Assembly (NCBI GenBank): GCA_964646605.1
Contig: CAZYEX010000096.1
Location: 42,901-106,900 of the forward strand
DNA length: 64,000 nucleotides
Reading direction: 5' to 3'
DNA from: SBAX01 sp964646605
GTDB taxonomy: Bacteria > Planctomycetota > Phycisphaerae > UBA1845
Below, one piece after another: positions 46,628 to 55,050 of the stretch. A program made the position numbers and the translations under genes. The stretch's first letter is position 1, and each line of letters begins with the position of its first letter. The notes below the pieces were generated by a model, which searched no databases, was not told the DNA's origin, and saw only the letters and a list, made by a program, of their open reading frames with translations.

Positions 46628-47014
46628 ATGGTGGATGCGAAGTGGATGGTCGCGGGGGCGCTGAACGGCCTGGTGGCGGTGGCCGCGGGGGCGTTCGGAG
46701 CGCACTATCTGAAATCCCGTTTGTCGACCGACGACCTGGGCACTTTCGAAGTCGCGGTTCGCTATCAGTTCTACCACGCCCTGGCCCTGCTGGCCGTGGC
46801 GATCCTCATGCACCTGCGACCCTCGTCTGGGTTGCAAATGGCGGGCGCCTGTTTTTTGGGCGGGATCGTCCTGTTTTCGGGGAGCCTATACGGGCTGAGT
46901 TTGTGCGTGTGGAAATGGTTGGGGCCGGTGACGCCGATCGGCGGGCTGTTGCTCATCGTCGGCTGGCTGATGACGGCCTGGAGCGCGTTGCAGAATCCGA
47001 AAGCGGTAGGTTAG
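46628..47014 (+). CDS. DUF423 family membrane protein
   Basis: 128 residues with four membrane helices. The opening WMVAGALNGLVAVAAGAFGA then H, and FEVAVRYQFYHALALLAVAI, are the DUF423 signature (GA-x-x-G-x-x-AV-x-x-GAFGAH; T-A-x-x-Y-x-x-x-HALALL). Function is unknown. It starts a compact unit with gatC (6-base gap) and gatA, perhaps by chance of position. Confidence 0.92.
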   Translation: MVDAKWMVAGALNGLVAVAAGAFGAHYLKSRLSTDDLGTFEVAVRYQFYHALALLAVAILMHLRPSSGLQMAGACFLGGIVLFSGSLYGLSLCVWKWLGPVTPIGGLLLIVGWLMTAWSALQNPKAVG

Positions 47015-47020
47015 CCAAGC

Positions 47021-47347
47021 ATGGAACAGGGCGTCGAGGACAGGGCACGAGCGTTGGATGAGTCGGCGGTGCGGCACGTCGCGGGTCTGGCGCGGTTGAA
47101 CATCACCGACGCCGAAGCGACCGCCTATGCAACGCAGCTTTCGAGGATTCTGGATTACGTGGCTCAACTGAACGAGCTGGATCCGAGCGACGTCCCGCCG
47201 ACGGCCCATCCGCTGCCCGTGTCCAACGTGTTCCGCGAGGACGAGGTGCAGCCCTCATGGACGCCCGGCGACGCCCTGCGGAACGCTCCGGGCCACGATC
47301 GCGACTATTTTCAGGTTCCCAAAGTTCTCGATCAGGAAGGTGCCTAA
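47021..47347 (+). CDS. gatC: Asp-tRNA(Asn)/Glu-tRNA(Gln) amidotransferase subunit C
   Basis: 108 residues. VRHVAGLARLNITDAEATAY, then ILDYVAQLNELDPSDVPPTA and a NVFREDEVQPSW-type end, are typical GatC. It stabilises GatA and belts it to GatB in the transamidosome that makes Gln-tRNA(Gln) or Asn-tRNA(Asn). The N-terminus is slightly longer than usual. gatA starts at the base following its stop; gatB is not in the window. Confidence 0.93.
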   Translation: MEQGVEDRARALDESAVRHVAGLARLNITDAEATAYATQLSRILDYVAQLNELDPSDVPPTAHPLPVSNVFREDEVQPSWTPGDALRNAPGHDRDYFQVPKVLDQEGA

Positions 47348-48811
47348 GTGGCCCGCCCCGTGGAGACCGTCGCCGAAATCGCCCAGGCCGTGTGCGGTGG
47401 AGATCGATCCGCCGAGGAGGTCACGCGGGCGGCGCTCGAACGGATCGAGGCGTCGCAGCCGCGTCTGAACGCGTTTTTGCACCGCGCCGCCGAACGTGCC
47501 ATAGACGTGGCACGCAACATCGACCGGCGGCGATCGACCGGTGAGAGGCTCGGGGTGCTCGCGGGCGTGCCGATCGTCGTCAAGGATAACCTCTGCACGG
47601 CCTTCGGACCGACGACCTGCGGGTCGCGGATCCTCGAAAACTTTCGCTCCCTCTACAACGCCCACGTTGTTGACCGCCTGGAATCCGCCGGGGCCGTGAT
47701 CGTCGCCAAGACCAATCTCGACGAATTCGCCATGGGCAGCAGCACGGAGAACAGTGCCTTCGGCGTGACGCGAAATCCGTGGGACGCCACGCGGGTGGCG
47801 GGCGGATCGTCCGGGGGATCGTGCGCCGCGGTGGCCGCGGGAGTCGTGTCCGGGGCATTGGGAAGCGACACCGGCGGGTCCATTCGCCAGCCCGCATCGT
47901 TCTGCGGCGTGGTGGGGCTCAAACCCAGCTACGGACGAGTCTCCCGCTATGGTCTGGTGGCTTTCGGCAGCAGCCTCGACCAGATCGGACCGATCGCCGC
48001 GACCGTCGGCGACGTGGCTTTGTTGCTGAGTGTCATTGCCGGGCACGATGCGCGGGACTCGACCAGCGTGGATCGCCCCGTGCCGGACTATGGTCGCTCT
48101 CTGGATGGCGATCTGAAGGGCGTGCGCGTCGGCGTCGCTGAGGAATACTTCGGCGGTGGTCTGGACGGCGAGGTTCGATCGAGCGTGCGGGCGGCGATCG
48201 ATCTGCTCGCCCGTGAAGGGGCCGAGGTCATCCCCATTCATCTGCCGCACATGAAGTATGGCATCGCGTGTTACTACCTGATTGCGACGGCGGAGGCCTC
48301 GAGCAACCTCGCCCGCTTCGACGGGGTGCGCTATGGGTATCGCGCCCAGCGGCCCGCCGATATTCACGAAATGTATTCGACCTCGCGCGGGGAGGGGTTC
48401 GGGGCGGAGGTCAAGCGTCGTCTCATGCTCGGCACATACGCTCTCTCCAGCGGTTACTACGATGCGTACTACCTCAAGGCCCTCAAGGTGCGGACGCTCA
48501 TCCAGCGGGATTTCGACGCGGCCTTCGAGAAGGTGGACGTGATCGCCTCGCCCGTGACACCGACGACGGCGTTTACGGTCGGCGAGAAGTGTGACGATCC
48601 GCTGACCATGTATCTCAGCGACGTGTATACGATCGCCGCCAACCTGGCCGGCCTGTGCGCCGTCAGCGTCCCCTGCGGCTTCGACTCCCGCGGACTACCG
48701 ATCGGCCTGCAACTCATGGGCCCGCCCTTTGGCGAAGAGACCCTCCTGGCCGTCGCCCATCAGCACGAAACGCGAACCGCTTGGCACTCCCGTTCGCCTA
48801 CTCTTCTGTGA
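47348..48811 (+). CDS. gatA: Asp-tRNA(Asn)/Glu-tRNA(Gln) amidotransferase subunit A
   Basis: Amidase-signature glutaminase subunit, 487 residues, normal length, GTG start directly after gatC. The Ser-cisSer-Lys triad is complete: Lys79 in PIVVKDN, Ser154 in AGGSSGGS and Ser178 in GSDTGGSIRQP. The C-terminal EYFGGGLDGEV and YLIATAEASSNLARFDGVRY segments are also standard. It releases ammonia from glutamine or asparagine for GatB. A strong shared terminator follows. Confidence 0.97.
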   Translation: MARPVETVAEIAQAVCGGDRSAEEVTRAALERIEASQPRLNAFLHRAAERAIDVARNIDRRRSTGERLGVLAGVPIVVKDNLCTAFGPTTCGSRILENFRSLYNAHVVDRLESAGAVIVAKTNLDEFAMGSSTENSAFGVTRNPWDATRVAGGSSGGSCAAVAAGVVSGALGSDTGGSIRQPASFCGVVGLKPSYGRVSRYGLVAFGSSLDQIGPIAATVGDVALLLSVIAGHDARDSTSVDRPVPDYGRSLDGDLKGVRVGVAEEYFGGGLDGEVRSSVRAAIDLLAREGAEVIPIHLPHMKYGIACYYLIATAEASSNLARFDGVRYGYRAQRPADIHEMYSTSRGEGFGAEVKRRLMLGTYALSSGYYDAYYLKALKVRTLIQRDFDAAFEKVDVIASPVTPTTAFTVGEKCDDPLTMYLSDVYTIAANLAGLCAVSVPCGFDSRGLPIGLQLMGPPFGEETLLAVAHQHETRTAWHSRSPTLL

Positions 48812-48960
48812 ACCGGGGGCGGATGCGATCAGGACGAAATTCTACATCCTCGATGATGGTCCCGTATCCGGGCGGATCGTCGCTTGACTTTGCCCTGCGC
48901 GTACCCGATACTATGAGGTAATGCGGCAGTCCGCAGGTGGATGGTCCGTAAGGGCCAGCG

Positions 48961-48991
48961 AAAAAAGGTCCACGCGAGTGGGCCTTTTTTT
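48961..48991. terminator. Bidirectional terminator between gatA and the DUF3800 gene
   Basis: AAAAAAGGTCCAC-GCGA-GTGGGCCTTTTTT: a stem of 13 pairs (one G-T) with a tetraloop and runs of A and T on its two sides, placed between convergent genes. It can end transcription from both strands. Confidence 0.9.
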
Positions 48992-49797
48992 CATAGGAGG
49001 AGCGTCCCAGACCCGGGGATTCCCCCCGTCTCGTCGTCGCGGCGAAGCTTGTCTGCGATCACCTCTTGAAGGCGCACAATGAAGCCTCCCCGAACAGGCT
49101 CGACGATCCCGTGCCGCACGAGCACGAGCGTCTTGGCCGGGTGGGCCAGCAAATCCGCCAGCTCAAGTCCCGGAATCTTGGCGCTCTTGGGTTTCACTTT
49201 GAGGTCTCTGGAGGTAAGCCTTTGGGCGTGAAATCCAGCTCGTAACAGCAAAGTCCCACCATCGTATACCCGGGCGTACGCTCCCTTGAGTTGCCAGTCC
49301 TCCGTCCGGCCGCGAGACTCGGCTAGCGCATCTCCGACGGCATTCTTGTAGGCGAGCCAGCCGCAGTAGCGGTCCAGCAGGGCCGCCAGACAGTGGTGAT
49401 AGGGATGGATGGGGTCCAGGCCCCGCCGCTCATGCGCCGCCTTGTCGATGACGACACAAGTTGCGCGAAACGATGCGGTGCGGATCAGATCAACCAGTCC
49501 GTCGTCGAAACGGGTCCGGAGTTTCGCGTCATTCAGGACGCCGAACGGCCCTCGTCGCTGGATCACGTCTTTCCGGTGGAGGTAGACGGGATCGTCGGGA
49601 CTGGCGCCGAAGATATCACGTTTGAACTTCGCGAGGGCATCCGAAAACGCAATGTATTCATCGACCTGCCGGAACCAGACACCGAGCAAGGCCAGATATT
49701 GGTTCGGAGAGCCCGCTTTCGCGAACGTGTGATCCCCCGACTCGTCGATGTAGAGCCTGTAGCGGTCCGGCAGTTTTCCGGTCTTCCCGGTCGGCAT
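48991..49797 (-). CDS. DUF3800 domain protein
   Basis: 268 residues. It starts YRLYIDESGDHTFAKAG, the DUF3800 hallmark (Y-x-DESG), with a second acidic cluster near LELADLLAHPAKTLVL (E-x-AD). The fold is RNase H-like, so a metal-dependent nuclease is plausible. The family often lies in defence or mobile regions; here its neighbours are housekeeping genes. It reads convergent to gatA. Confidence 0.85.
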   Translation of the reverse strand: MPTGKTGKLPDRYRLYIDESGDHTFAKAGSPNQYLALLGVWFRQVDEYIAFSDALAKFKRDIFGASPDDPVYLHRKDVIQRRGPFGVLNDAKLRTRFDDGLVDLIRTASFRATCVVIDKAAHERRGLDPIHPYHHCLAALLDRYCGWLAYKNAVGDALAESRGRTEDWQLKGAYARVYDGGTLLLRAGFHAQRLTSRDLKVKPKSAKIPGLELADLLAHPAKTLVLVRHGIVEPVRGGFIVRLQEVIADKLRRDDETGGIPGSGTLLL

Positions 49798-50020
49798 TGT
49801 CCCGCATTGTAGTTCCTGTAGCCCTGGTTACCAGGCTTTGCATTCCGGATCCTTCAGTCCCCGGTTCTGCTGGGCGAGCGCGACTGCTGGTCACTTGGCT
49901 CGTTACTCTGTCCGCCCGCCGGGTCTAGGATAGAATCGGCGTGCCCAAGGGGCGTGAGCGCCGCCCACAAGGGAACTGCTAGCGGGCGGGCCGCGCCGGA
50001 ACCACAGGGACGGAAAGAGT

Positions 50021-50803
50021 ATGGAACGAACCATCGTCGGCTCGCTTCTTCGATCAACGCAGGCGTGGTGTCTGCAAATCTGCGAGAAGGAAACCCTCGA
50101 CTTCGGGATCGCATACACCAGTCGCCGGTTTTCGACTTTGGCGGAGGCCTGTCAATTCCGCGAAGTCGTCGTTCCCCCAGGCCGGGACGTGTCACGGGCC
50201 TTTGCCGAGACGGAGGCGTGGTTCGCCCAGCGCGCGTTGCGATGCCTGCGATGGGCCCCCGCAGAGGGACAGTCGGCGGACGCCCTGGCGGAGGTTCTCT
50301 GCAGGAACGGCTTTCGGAGGCGGGGTCTGAGTGTCATGTCGTTGGCATCATGGGTCGAGCTTCCGGCGGCGGAGGGAATCCGCGTGCTGCCGGCGCGGGC
50401 CATGCGGGCGGCGTTCGAGGCGAGCTTCGCGGCGGCGGGAGAGAAACAGTCGGCGGAGGCCTTTCTCGAGCGGCTGGACGATCCGCAGTTGGACATGTTC
50501 GTGGTCCTTTGCGACGGGCGGCCCGTCGGGCGAGGCGGGCTGTTTCAGGTCGGCGATCTTTGCCGGGTAGTGGAACTTACGGCTGCGGCAGGTCCGCGGC
50601 GACACGACGTCGAGACGGCGCTGCTGGGCACGGTGCTGGGGCTGGCCAAACGGCTGACCATGCGGACCGTGCTCGTGCAGGTCGATGGTGAGGATGCCGC
50701 GGCGCGATCTCGATGGGAAACGGCGGGCTTCGTCGAGGCCGGCGAAATCGTCGAGTTCGATCGCATCCCTTCGCCAAGCCACTCGGTCTCATCATGCTGC
50801 TGA
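50021..50803 (+). CDS. GNAT-family N-acetyltransferase-like protein
   Basis: 260 residues, ATG at 50021 with GGAAAGAG ahead. The C-terminal half (~115-250) has GNAT features: MFVVLCDGRPVGRGGLFQVG (beta4), VELTAAAGPRRHDVETALLG (a weak version of the acetyl-CoA loop, R-x-x-x-G-x-x, here RRHDVET) and SRWETAGFVEAG (beta6-7). The N-terminal half may be a second, degenerate GNAT fold. Acceptor substrate unknown. It overlaps the amidohydrolase gene by 10 bases. Confidence 0.75.
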   Translation: MERTIVGSLLRSTQAWCLQICEKETLDFGIAYTSRRFSTLAEACQFREVVVPPGRDVSRAFAETEAWFAQRALRCLRWAPAEGQSADALAEVLCRNGFRRRGLSVMSLASWVELPAAEGIRVLPARAMRAAFEASFAAAGEKQSAEAFLERLDDPQLDMFVVLCDGRPVGRGGLFQVGDLCRVVELTAAAGPRRHDVETALLGTVLGLAKRLTMRTVLVQVDGEDAAARSRWETAGFVEAGEIVEFDRIPSPSHSVSSCC

Positions 50804-52011
50804 CCGCGCGATACGTCGTACCCGTGGACCAGCCGCCGATCGAAAACGGCGCCGTGCTGATCTGCGAGGGACGGATCGCCGCCGTCGGGCGCGCCATGGA
50901 GTTCCCATCCCAACTGCAGACCGACTACGGCGACGCCGTGATCCTTCCAGGATTCGTGAACGCGCATACGCATCTGGAACTCACCCATCTGGAAGGTCAG
51001 GTCCCGCCGTCGGAGGATTTTGTCGATTGGATCGGGCGGCTGACGCGGATGCTGGTTGCTGCCCCGCCGACCCAAGAGACGGTCGAGGCATCGGTTCGGC
51101 GGGGGATCGAACTGTCACTGGCCGCGGGTGTTACCATGGTCGGCGATATTACGCGGAGTCCGGGTTGGGTGCGCCCTGTGCTGGGCGGATCGTGGCTGCG
51201 CGGCGTCAGCTTCGGCGAGGTCGTCGCGGTCGGTCGACTTCGCCGGCGTTGCGCGGCGCGGTTGGAGGAAGCGGCGTCGGCAACGCCTGGGATGGAACGA
51301 ATGGTCGCGGGGATTTCGCCCCATGCGCCCTACACCCTCGAGCCCGACGGCTTGCGTGCCTGCGCGGATCGGGCGGAAGCGATGAGGACGCCGTTGTGCA
51401 TTCACGCGGCGGAAAGCCTCGAAGAGGCGATCTTCACGAAAAACCGTACGGGCCCGTTGGCCGATTTCTTGAAAGCGGTCGGCGTCTGGGACGACGCCAT
51501 CCCGTGCTCGGGGGTCCCACCGATCGAATTATGTCGGATGACGGGAGTGCTCGGACCCCGGACGATCCTCGCCCACGCGAACTATGTAAGCGACGACGAT
51601 ATTGCCAAAATCGCGGCAAGCGGAGCGAGCGTCGCCTATTGCCCGCGCACGCACGCCGCGTTCGGACACGCGCCCCACCGCTTCCGCGACATGCTCCACG
51701 CCGGGATCAACGTCTGCATCGGCACCGACAGCCTGGCCTCGAATCCTTCCCTTTCCATTCTCGACGAGCTTCACTTCCTTCGGCGCAAGTTCTCCGACGT
51801 GGCGCCCCATGATTGGCTGACCATGAGTACGCTCCGCGGGGCGCGAGCGCTCGCTTTGGATGCCGTCGCGGGTTCCCTCACCGTTGGCAGATCCGCCGAT
51901 CTGGTCGTGTTTCCTTTGGCGAGCGGACAACCTTGGGATGCGATTCTGGACGAACCCGCCGCGCCGTTGCAAGTGTCCGTCGAGGGCCGTCAGACGTCGC
52001 TTGCGGGGTAA
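50794..52011 (+). CDS. Amidohydrolase (SAH/aminofutalosine deaminase-like)
   Basis: 405 residues from ATG 50794. A TIM-barrel metal hydrolase of the cytosine/SAH deaminase group: ILPGFVNAHTHLELTHLEG (HxH), GISPHAPYTLEPDGL, CIHAAESLEE (His), LAHANYVSDDDIAKI (His) and CIGTDSLASN (Asp). It deaminates a purine or related nucleoside in the cytoplasm; S-adenosylhomocysteine, methylthioadenosine and aminofutalosine are all possible. It is coupled to the GNAT gene and overlaps ndk tail to tail by 22 bases. Confidence 0.85.
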   Translation: MLLTARYVVPVDQPPIENGAVLICEGRIAAVGRAMEFPSQLQTDYGDAVILPGFVNAHTHLELTHLEGQVPPSEDFVDWIGRLTRMLVAAPPTQETVEASVRRGIELSLAAGVTMVGDITRSPGWVRPVLGGSWLRGVSFGEVVAVGRLRRRCAARLEEAASATPGMERMVAGISPHAPYTLEPDGLRACADRAEAMRTPLCIHAAESLEEAIFTKNRTGPLADFLKAVGVWDDAIPCSGVPPIELCRMTGVLGPRTILAHANYVSDDDIAKIAASGASVAYCPRTHAAFGHAPHRFRDMLHAGINVCIGTDSLASNPSLSILDELHFLRRKFSDVAPHDWLTMSTLRGARALALDAVAGSLTVGRSADLVVFPLASGQPWDAILDEPAAPLQVSVEGRQTSLAG

Positions 52012-52451
52012 ACCCAGGTTCGATCCGCCGGGGCGTAGTCCAGAAGTTCCCCAGGTTGGAAATAGAGGGCGATCTCGGTCTTTGCAGTTTCGGGCGCATC
52101 GCTGCCGTGGACGAGGTTGAAGGAGCGGCTGGCTCCGAAGTCGCCGCGGATGGTGCCCGGAGCAGCCTCGTATCCGAACGTCTTGCCCATCATCGCGCGG
52201 GCGATTTCGATGCACCGCTCCCCCTGCAACACCATGACCACGACGGGCCCGGAGGTAATGTAGTCGATCAGCGGCGGGTAAAACGGCTTACCCTTGTGCG
52301 GGGCGTAGTGCCGCTCGGCCAGGTCGCGCGGGATGCGCATCAATTTCATCCCCGCAACGGTGAGTCCCTTGTCCTCGAAACGCTGCACGAGCCGGCCGAT
52401 CAGCCGGCGTTGCACGGCGTCGGGTTTGAGGATGATTAAAGTCCTTTCCAT
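51990..52451 (-). CDS. ndk: Nucleoside diphosphate kinase
   Basis: 153 residues from ATG 52451. MERTLIILKPDAVQRRLIGR, HYAPHKGKPFYPPLIDYITS and the active-site FNLVHGSD with phospho-acceptor His115 identify NDK, which transfers phosphate between nucleoside di- and triphosphates by a ping-pong mechanism. Length and motifs are normal, with a slightly extended C-terminus (ADRTWVYPASDV). Convergent with the amidohydrolase gene. Confidence 0.97.
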   Translation of the reverse strand: MERTLIILKPDAVQRRLIGRLVQRFEDKGLTVAGMKLMRIPRDLAERHYAPHKGKPFYPPLIDYITSGPVVVMVLQGERCIEIARAMMGKTFGYEAAPGTIRGDFGASRSFNLVHGSDAPETAKTEIALYFQPGELLDYAPADRTWVYPASDV

Positions 52452-52548
52452 CCACCCAGGTATATCCGAGAGGCGGCGTCGGTACAACCCTCCGCCATGG
52501 CGTTCCGACGTGGCGACGGGACCACCGCCTTTGCCGACGCAGTTGCGG

Positions 52549-54675
52549 TCAGAAACCGGGCCCGGTCAGGTTGGCGACGAAGAGGGCATGATCAACGAGC
52601 CCGACTTGGCCGTCACCATTCAGGTCGGGTATCGCTAAGGGGTTGCATCCAATTGCGTCGGGAGCGTGAAAACAATCCACCCACCTGGCGAAATCGTACA
52701 GGTCCACGTCACCGTCGCAGTCAAAGTCAGCCGGATTACATGGCACGGAACCAAACTCGTAAGCGCCCATATCCACGATCGGTGGCGGGCCAACGCCGGT
52801 GTCCGGCGAATCGGGGTCGTCGAAGAAGCGCCGGTTGCCACGAAGATCTCTGGTCACGTCCGCAGGAACCGCCCTGTTGTCACCCGCGTCGATGCAAGGT
52901 GAGCCGGGTCCCAGGCGCAAGTCATCGTCTTCCGTTCCCGGGGTGTTGTCAGGACCGAGGGCATCGACAAGGAGTGGGTCGGCGTCGATGTTGCCCCCGC
53001 CGTCGATTGTGCCTGCAGAAAGCCCGCCTTTCACGTCGCTGAACCCCACCGTCGGGGTGTCGACACTGGGATCGAAGTTGAAAACCTCATCCGGCCTGTT
53101 GCCCCAAAGGACCGAGTTGTTCACGGTCGGGCTACCGCCGGAAACGGTCAACATCGCGCCGCCTTGCAGGGCACTGTTCGCACTGAAGGTGCAGTTGTTC
53201 ATCATGGGGTTGCTCTGAGTCCAATTGATCATCGCGCCGCCGCCGGATCTGGCCGAGTTGCCGCTGAACGCACAGTCGGTCACTGCTGGGCTGCTGTTGT
53301 TAGTGTTGTACATCCCTCCGCCGTTAAAGCCCGAGTTGCCGCTGAAAGTGCAGTTGGTTACCGCGGGGCTGCTGTTGATGTTGTAAATCCCGCCGCCGGC
53401 GTTGCCCGAATTCCCGCTGAAGGTGCAGTTGGTTATCGGGGGTCTGCTGTCGATGTTGTAAATCCCGCCGCCCACGTTAGCCGAATTCCCGCTGAACGTG
53501 CAATTCGTTATCGTCGGACTGCTCCCGTTGTTGTACAAACCTCCTCCGCCGCTGGCCGAGTTGCCGCTGAACGTGCATTCGGTCAGTACCGGATTGCTGC
53601 TGAGCCAGTTATACATGCCGCCGCCGCCACTGCCGACTGGGACCGAGTTCCCGCTGAACGTGCAGTTGGTCACCGTCGGACTGCTGGCTTGGTTGAACAT
53701 CCCGCCGCCGAAATCGGCTGTATTCCCACGAAAGATGCAGTTGCTCACCGTCGGGGTGCTCTGGACGTTGTACAGCCCGGCTCCGTAACTCTTCACCGCA
53801 TTGCCACTGAACGTGCAGTTGGTCACCGTCGGGCTGCTGCTAAAGTTGTACATCCCGCCGCCACCGAAGGCGGAGTTACCGCTGAAAGTGCAGTTGGTCA
53901 CCGTCGGACTGCTGAACAGGTTGTCCATCCCGCCGCCGGAGTTGGAGGCGGAGTTTCCGCTGAAAGTGCAGTTGGTCACGGTCGGGCTACCAAAAAAATT
54001 TATCATTCCGCCTCCGGAACGTGCGAGACCCTCGGTCGCGTCAGCATTTCCACCGTCGATCATGAAGCCGTCGAGGATGGCCGTGGCGTCCGTGCCGCTG
54101 CCGGTGAGAACGTGAAAGCTGTTCTCGGCGTTGTTGCCAGCGATGATGCAGAAACCGTCATCCGCGCATAGTTCGCCATTGGCGTTGCATTCCGAATCCT
54201 GCGTGCAGGCTGCGAGCGTTCCATTCCCGTTGAGATCGCCGCTGAGGGTCGTCTTATTCAACACGATGTCGCGCAGATTGGGATCCGGTGCCCCGAGGCC
54301 GGCGAATCCGCCGTAGAGCGCCACGCCGTTTTTGAGCTGGAACGTCGCGGCTCGGTTGCCGAGGGATTGACCGGCCCCTCGGTCGGGCTTGTACGTTCCC
54401 CCGGCCACGCGAATCTCGTCGCGCGGCGCAGCTACCGCAAGGGCATCCTGCAGGTGCGCGAATGCCGCGGCCCAACTCGTACCGTCCCCTCCAGCGGGCG
54501 CATCGGCGTCAACGTAAATCGGACTCGGAGCGGCACTCGCCGCAGCGGACACAGACAGCGTCCATAAAGCAGCCTTCATGAAGACACGTTCGATGCGGCC
54601 ACGCGGGCGTCGCAAACGCTGCGTTCCACCCGTACTGAACGCAAGCGACCACATTCGAGCGATGCATTGGGTCAT
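52549..54675 (-). CDS. Secreted choice-of-anchor Q-like beta-helix repeat protein
   Basis: 708 residues. The ATG at 54675 has a good GGAGG ribosome binding site 8 bases upstream, so I chose it over ATG 54579, which would give a more compact signal peptide (MKAALWTLSVSAAASAAP). After YVDADAPAGGDGTSWAAAFA (choice-of-anchor Q start), residues ~215-530 hold about 12 tandem turns of ~24-27 residues, S-P-T-V-TNCTFSGNSA-x-x-x-GGG-M-YN. A closing SDVKGG / IDADPLL / LGPGSPCIDAG block follows. A dockerin-like pair ends the chain (DFDCDGDVDLYDF, DLNGDGQVGLVDH). Extracellular, probably structural or adhesive. Confidence 0.85.
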   Translation of the reverse strand: MTQCIARMWSLAFSTGGTQRLRRPRGRIERVFMKAALWTLSVSAAASAAPSPIYVDADAPAGGDGTSWAAAFAHLQDALAVAAPRDEIRVAGGTYKPDRGAGQSLGNRAATFQLKNGVALYGGFAGLGAPDPNLRDIVLNKTTLSGDLNGNGTLAACTQDSECNANGELCADDGFCIIAGNNAENSFHVLTGSGTDATAILDGFMIDGGNADATEGLARSGGGMINFFGSPTVTNCTFSGNSASNSGGGMDNLFSSPTVTNCTFSGNSAFGGGGMYNFSSSPTVTNCTFSGNAVKSYGAGLYNVQSTPTVSNCIFRGNTADFGGGMFNQASSPTVTNCTFSGNSVPVGSGGGGMYNWLSSNPVLTECTFSGNSASGGGGLYNNGSSPTITNCTFSGNSANVGGGIYNIDSRPPITNCTFSGNSGNAGGGIYNINSSPAVTNCTFSGNSGFNGGGMYNTNNSSPAVTDCAFSGNSARSGGGAMINWTQSNPMMNNCTFSANSALQGGAMLTVSGGSPTVNNSVLWGNRPDEVFNFDPSVDTPTVGFSDVKGGLSAGTIDGGGNIDADPLLVDALGPDNTPGTEDDDLRLGPGSPCIDAGDNRAVPADVTRDLRGNRRFFDDPDSPDTGVGPPPIVDMGAYEFGSVPCNPADFDCDGDVDLYDFARWVDCFHAPDAIGCNPLAIPDLNGDGQVGLVDHALFVANLTGPGF
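53190..54000 (-). repeat. Tandem ~75-base coding repeats in the beta-helix gene
   Basis: About 12 repeats that retain the DNA words TTGCCGCTGAACGTGCAGTT and CCGCCGCC at the protein turns TNCTFSGNSA and GGGMYN. The DNA similarity is high enough for unequal crossing-over to change copy number. Confidence 0.8.
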
Positions 54676-55050
54676 CGTAGGCCCCTCCAGGAGAATCCCC
54701 AGGCGCGCTTGAATCCGACCTCCTCAGGCCCAAGTTAACCACTTCGACCGTCATTTGCAACGGTTTCCTCTCGGGGCGGGGCGCGCTCCGTGGGTCCGTC
54801 AAGTAACGCATAGCGTGCCTACCACGCCGCGGCGGAGTGAAGCGCGGATCCCGGCGCGACGGGATCCACGCGGCGGGAATCGCGTGGAGTGAATTCTGGG
54901 GCTCGGGGGTAACTTGCAGATACAACGGTGTCCCAGCGCTCGCACCCCGCTCGGATTGACCGGCCGCGAATCGGCCCTCAAACGAGTGAGCCACCCGCAA
55001 GGATTGGCGCTACATCAAGAAAAGAGCCGTCCGTGTGTTCCAACCGGTTG
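54676..55050. other. Intergenic region with a dispersed palindrome copy
   Basis: 375 bases upstream of the beta-helix gene and downstream of the S41 protease gene. It contains one TGTAGCGCC-family repeat (54990-55014). No gene is supported; frames here are shadows. Confidence 0.5.
54990..55014 (-). repeat. TGTAGCGCC-family palindromic repeat, single copy
   Basis: GCCACCCGCAAGGATTGGCG then CTACA, matching the right arm at 15594-15618 in about 21 of 25 bases. Confidence 0.65.

Noticed and set aside
53190..54000. Regularly spaced ~20-base DNA repeats considered as CRISPR
   Set aside because: They are coding repeats of a beta-helix protein; the intervals are related to each other and keep reading frame.
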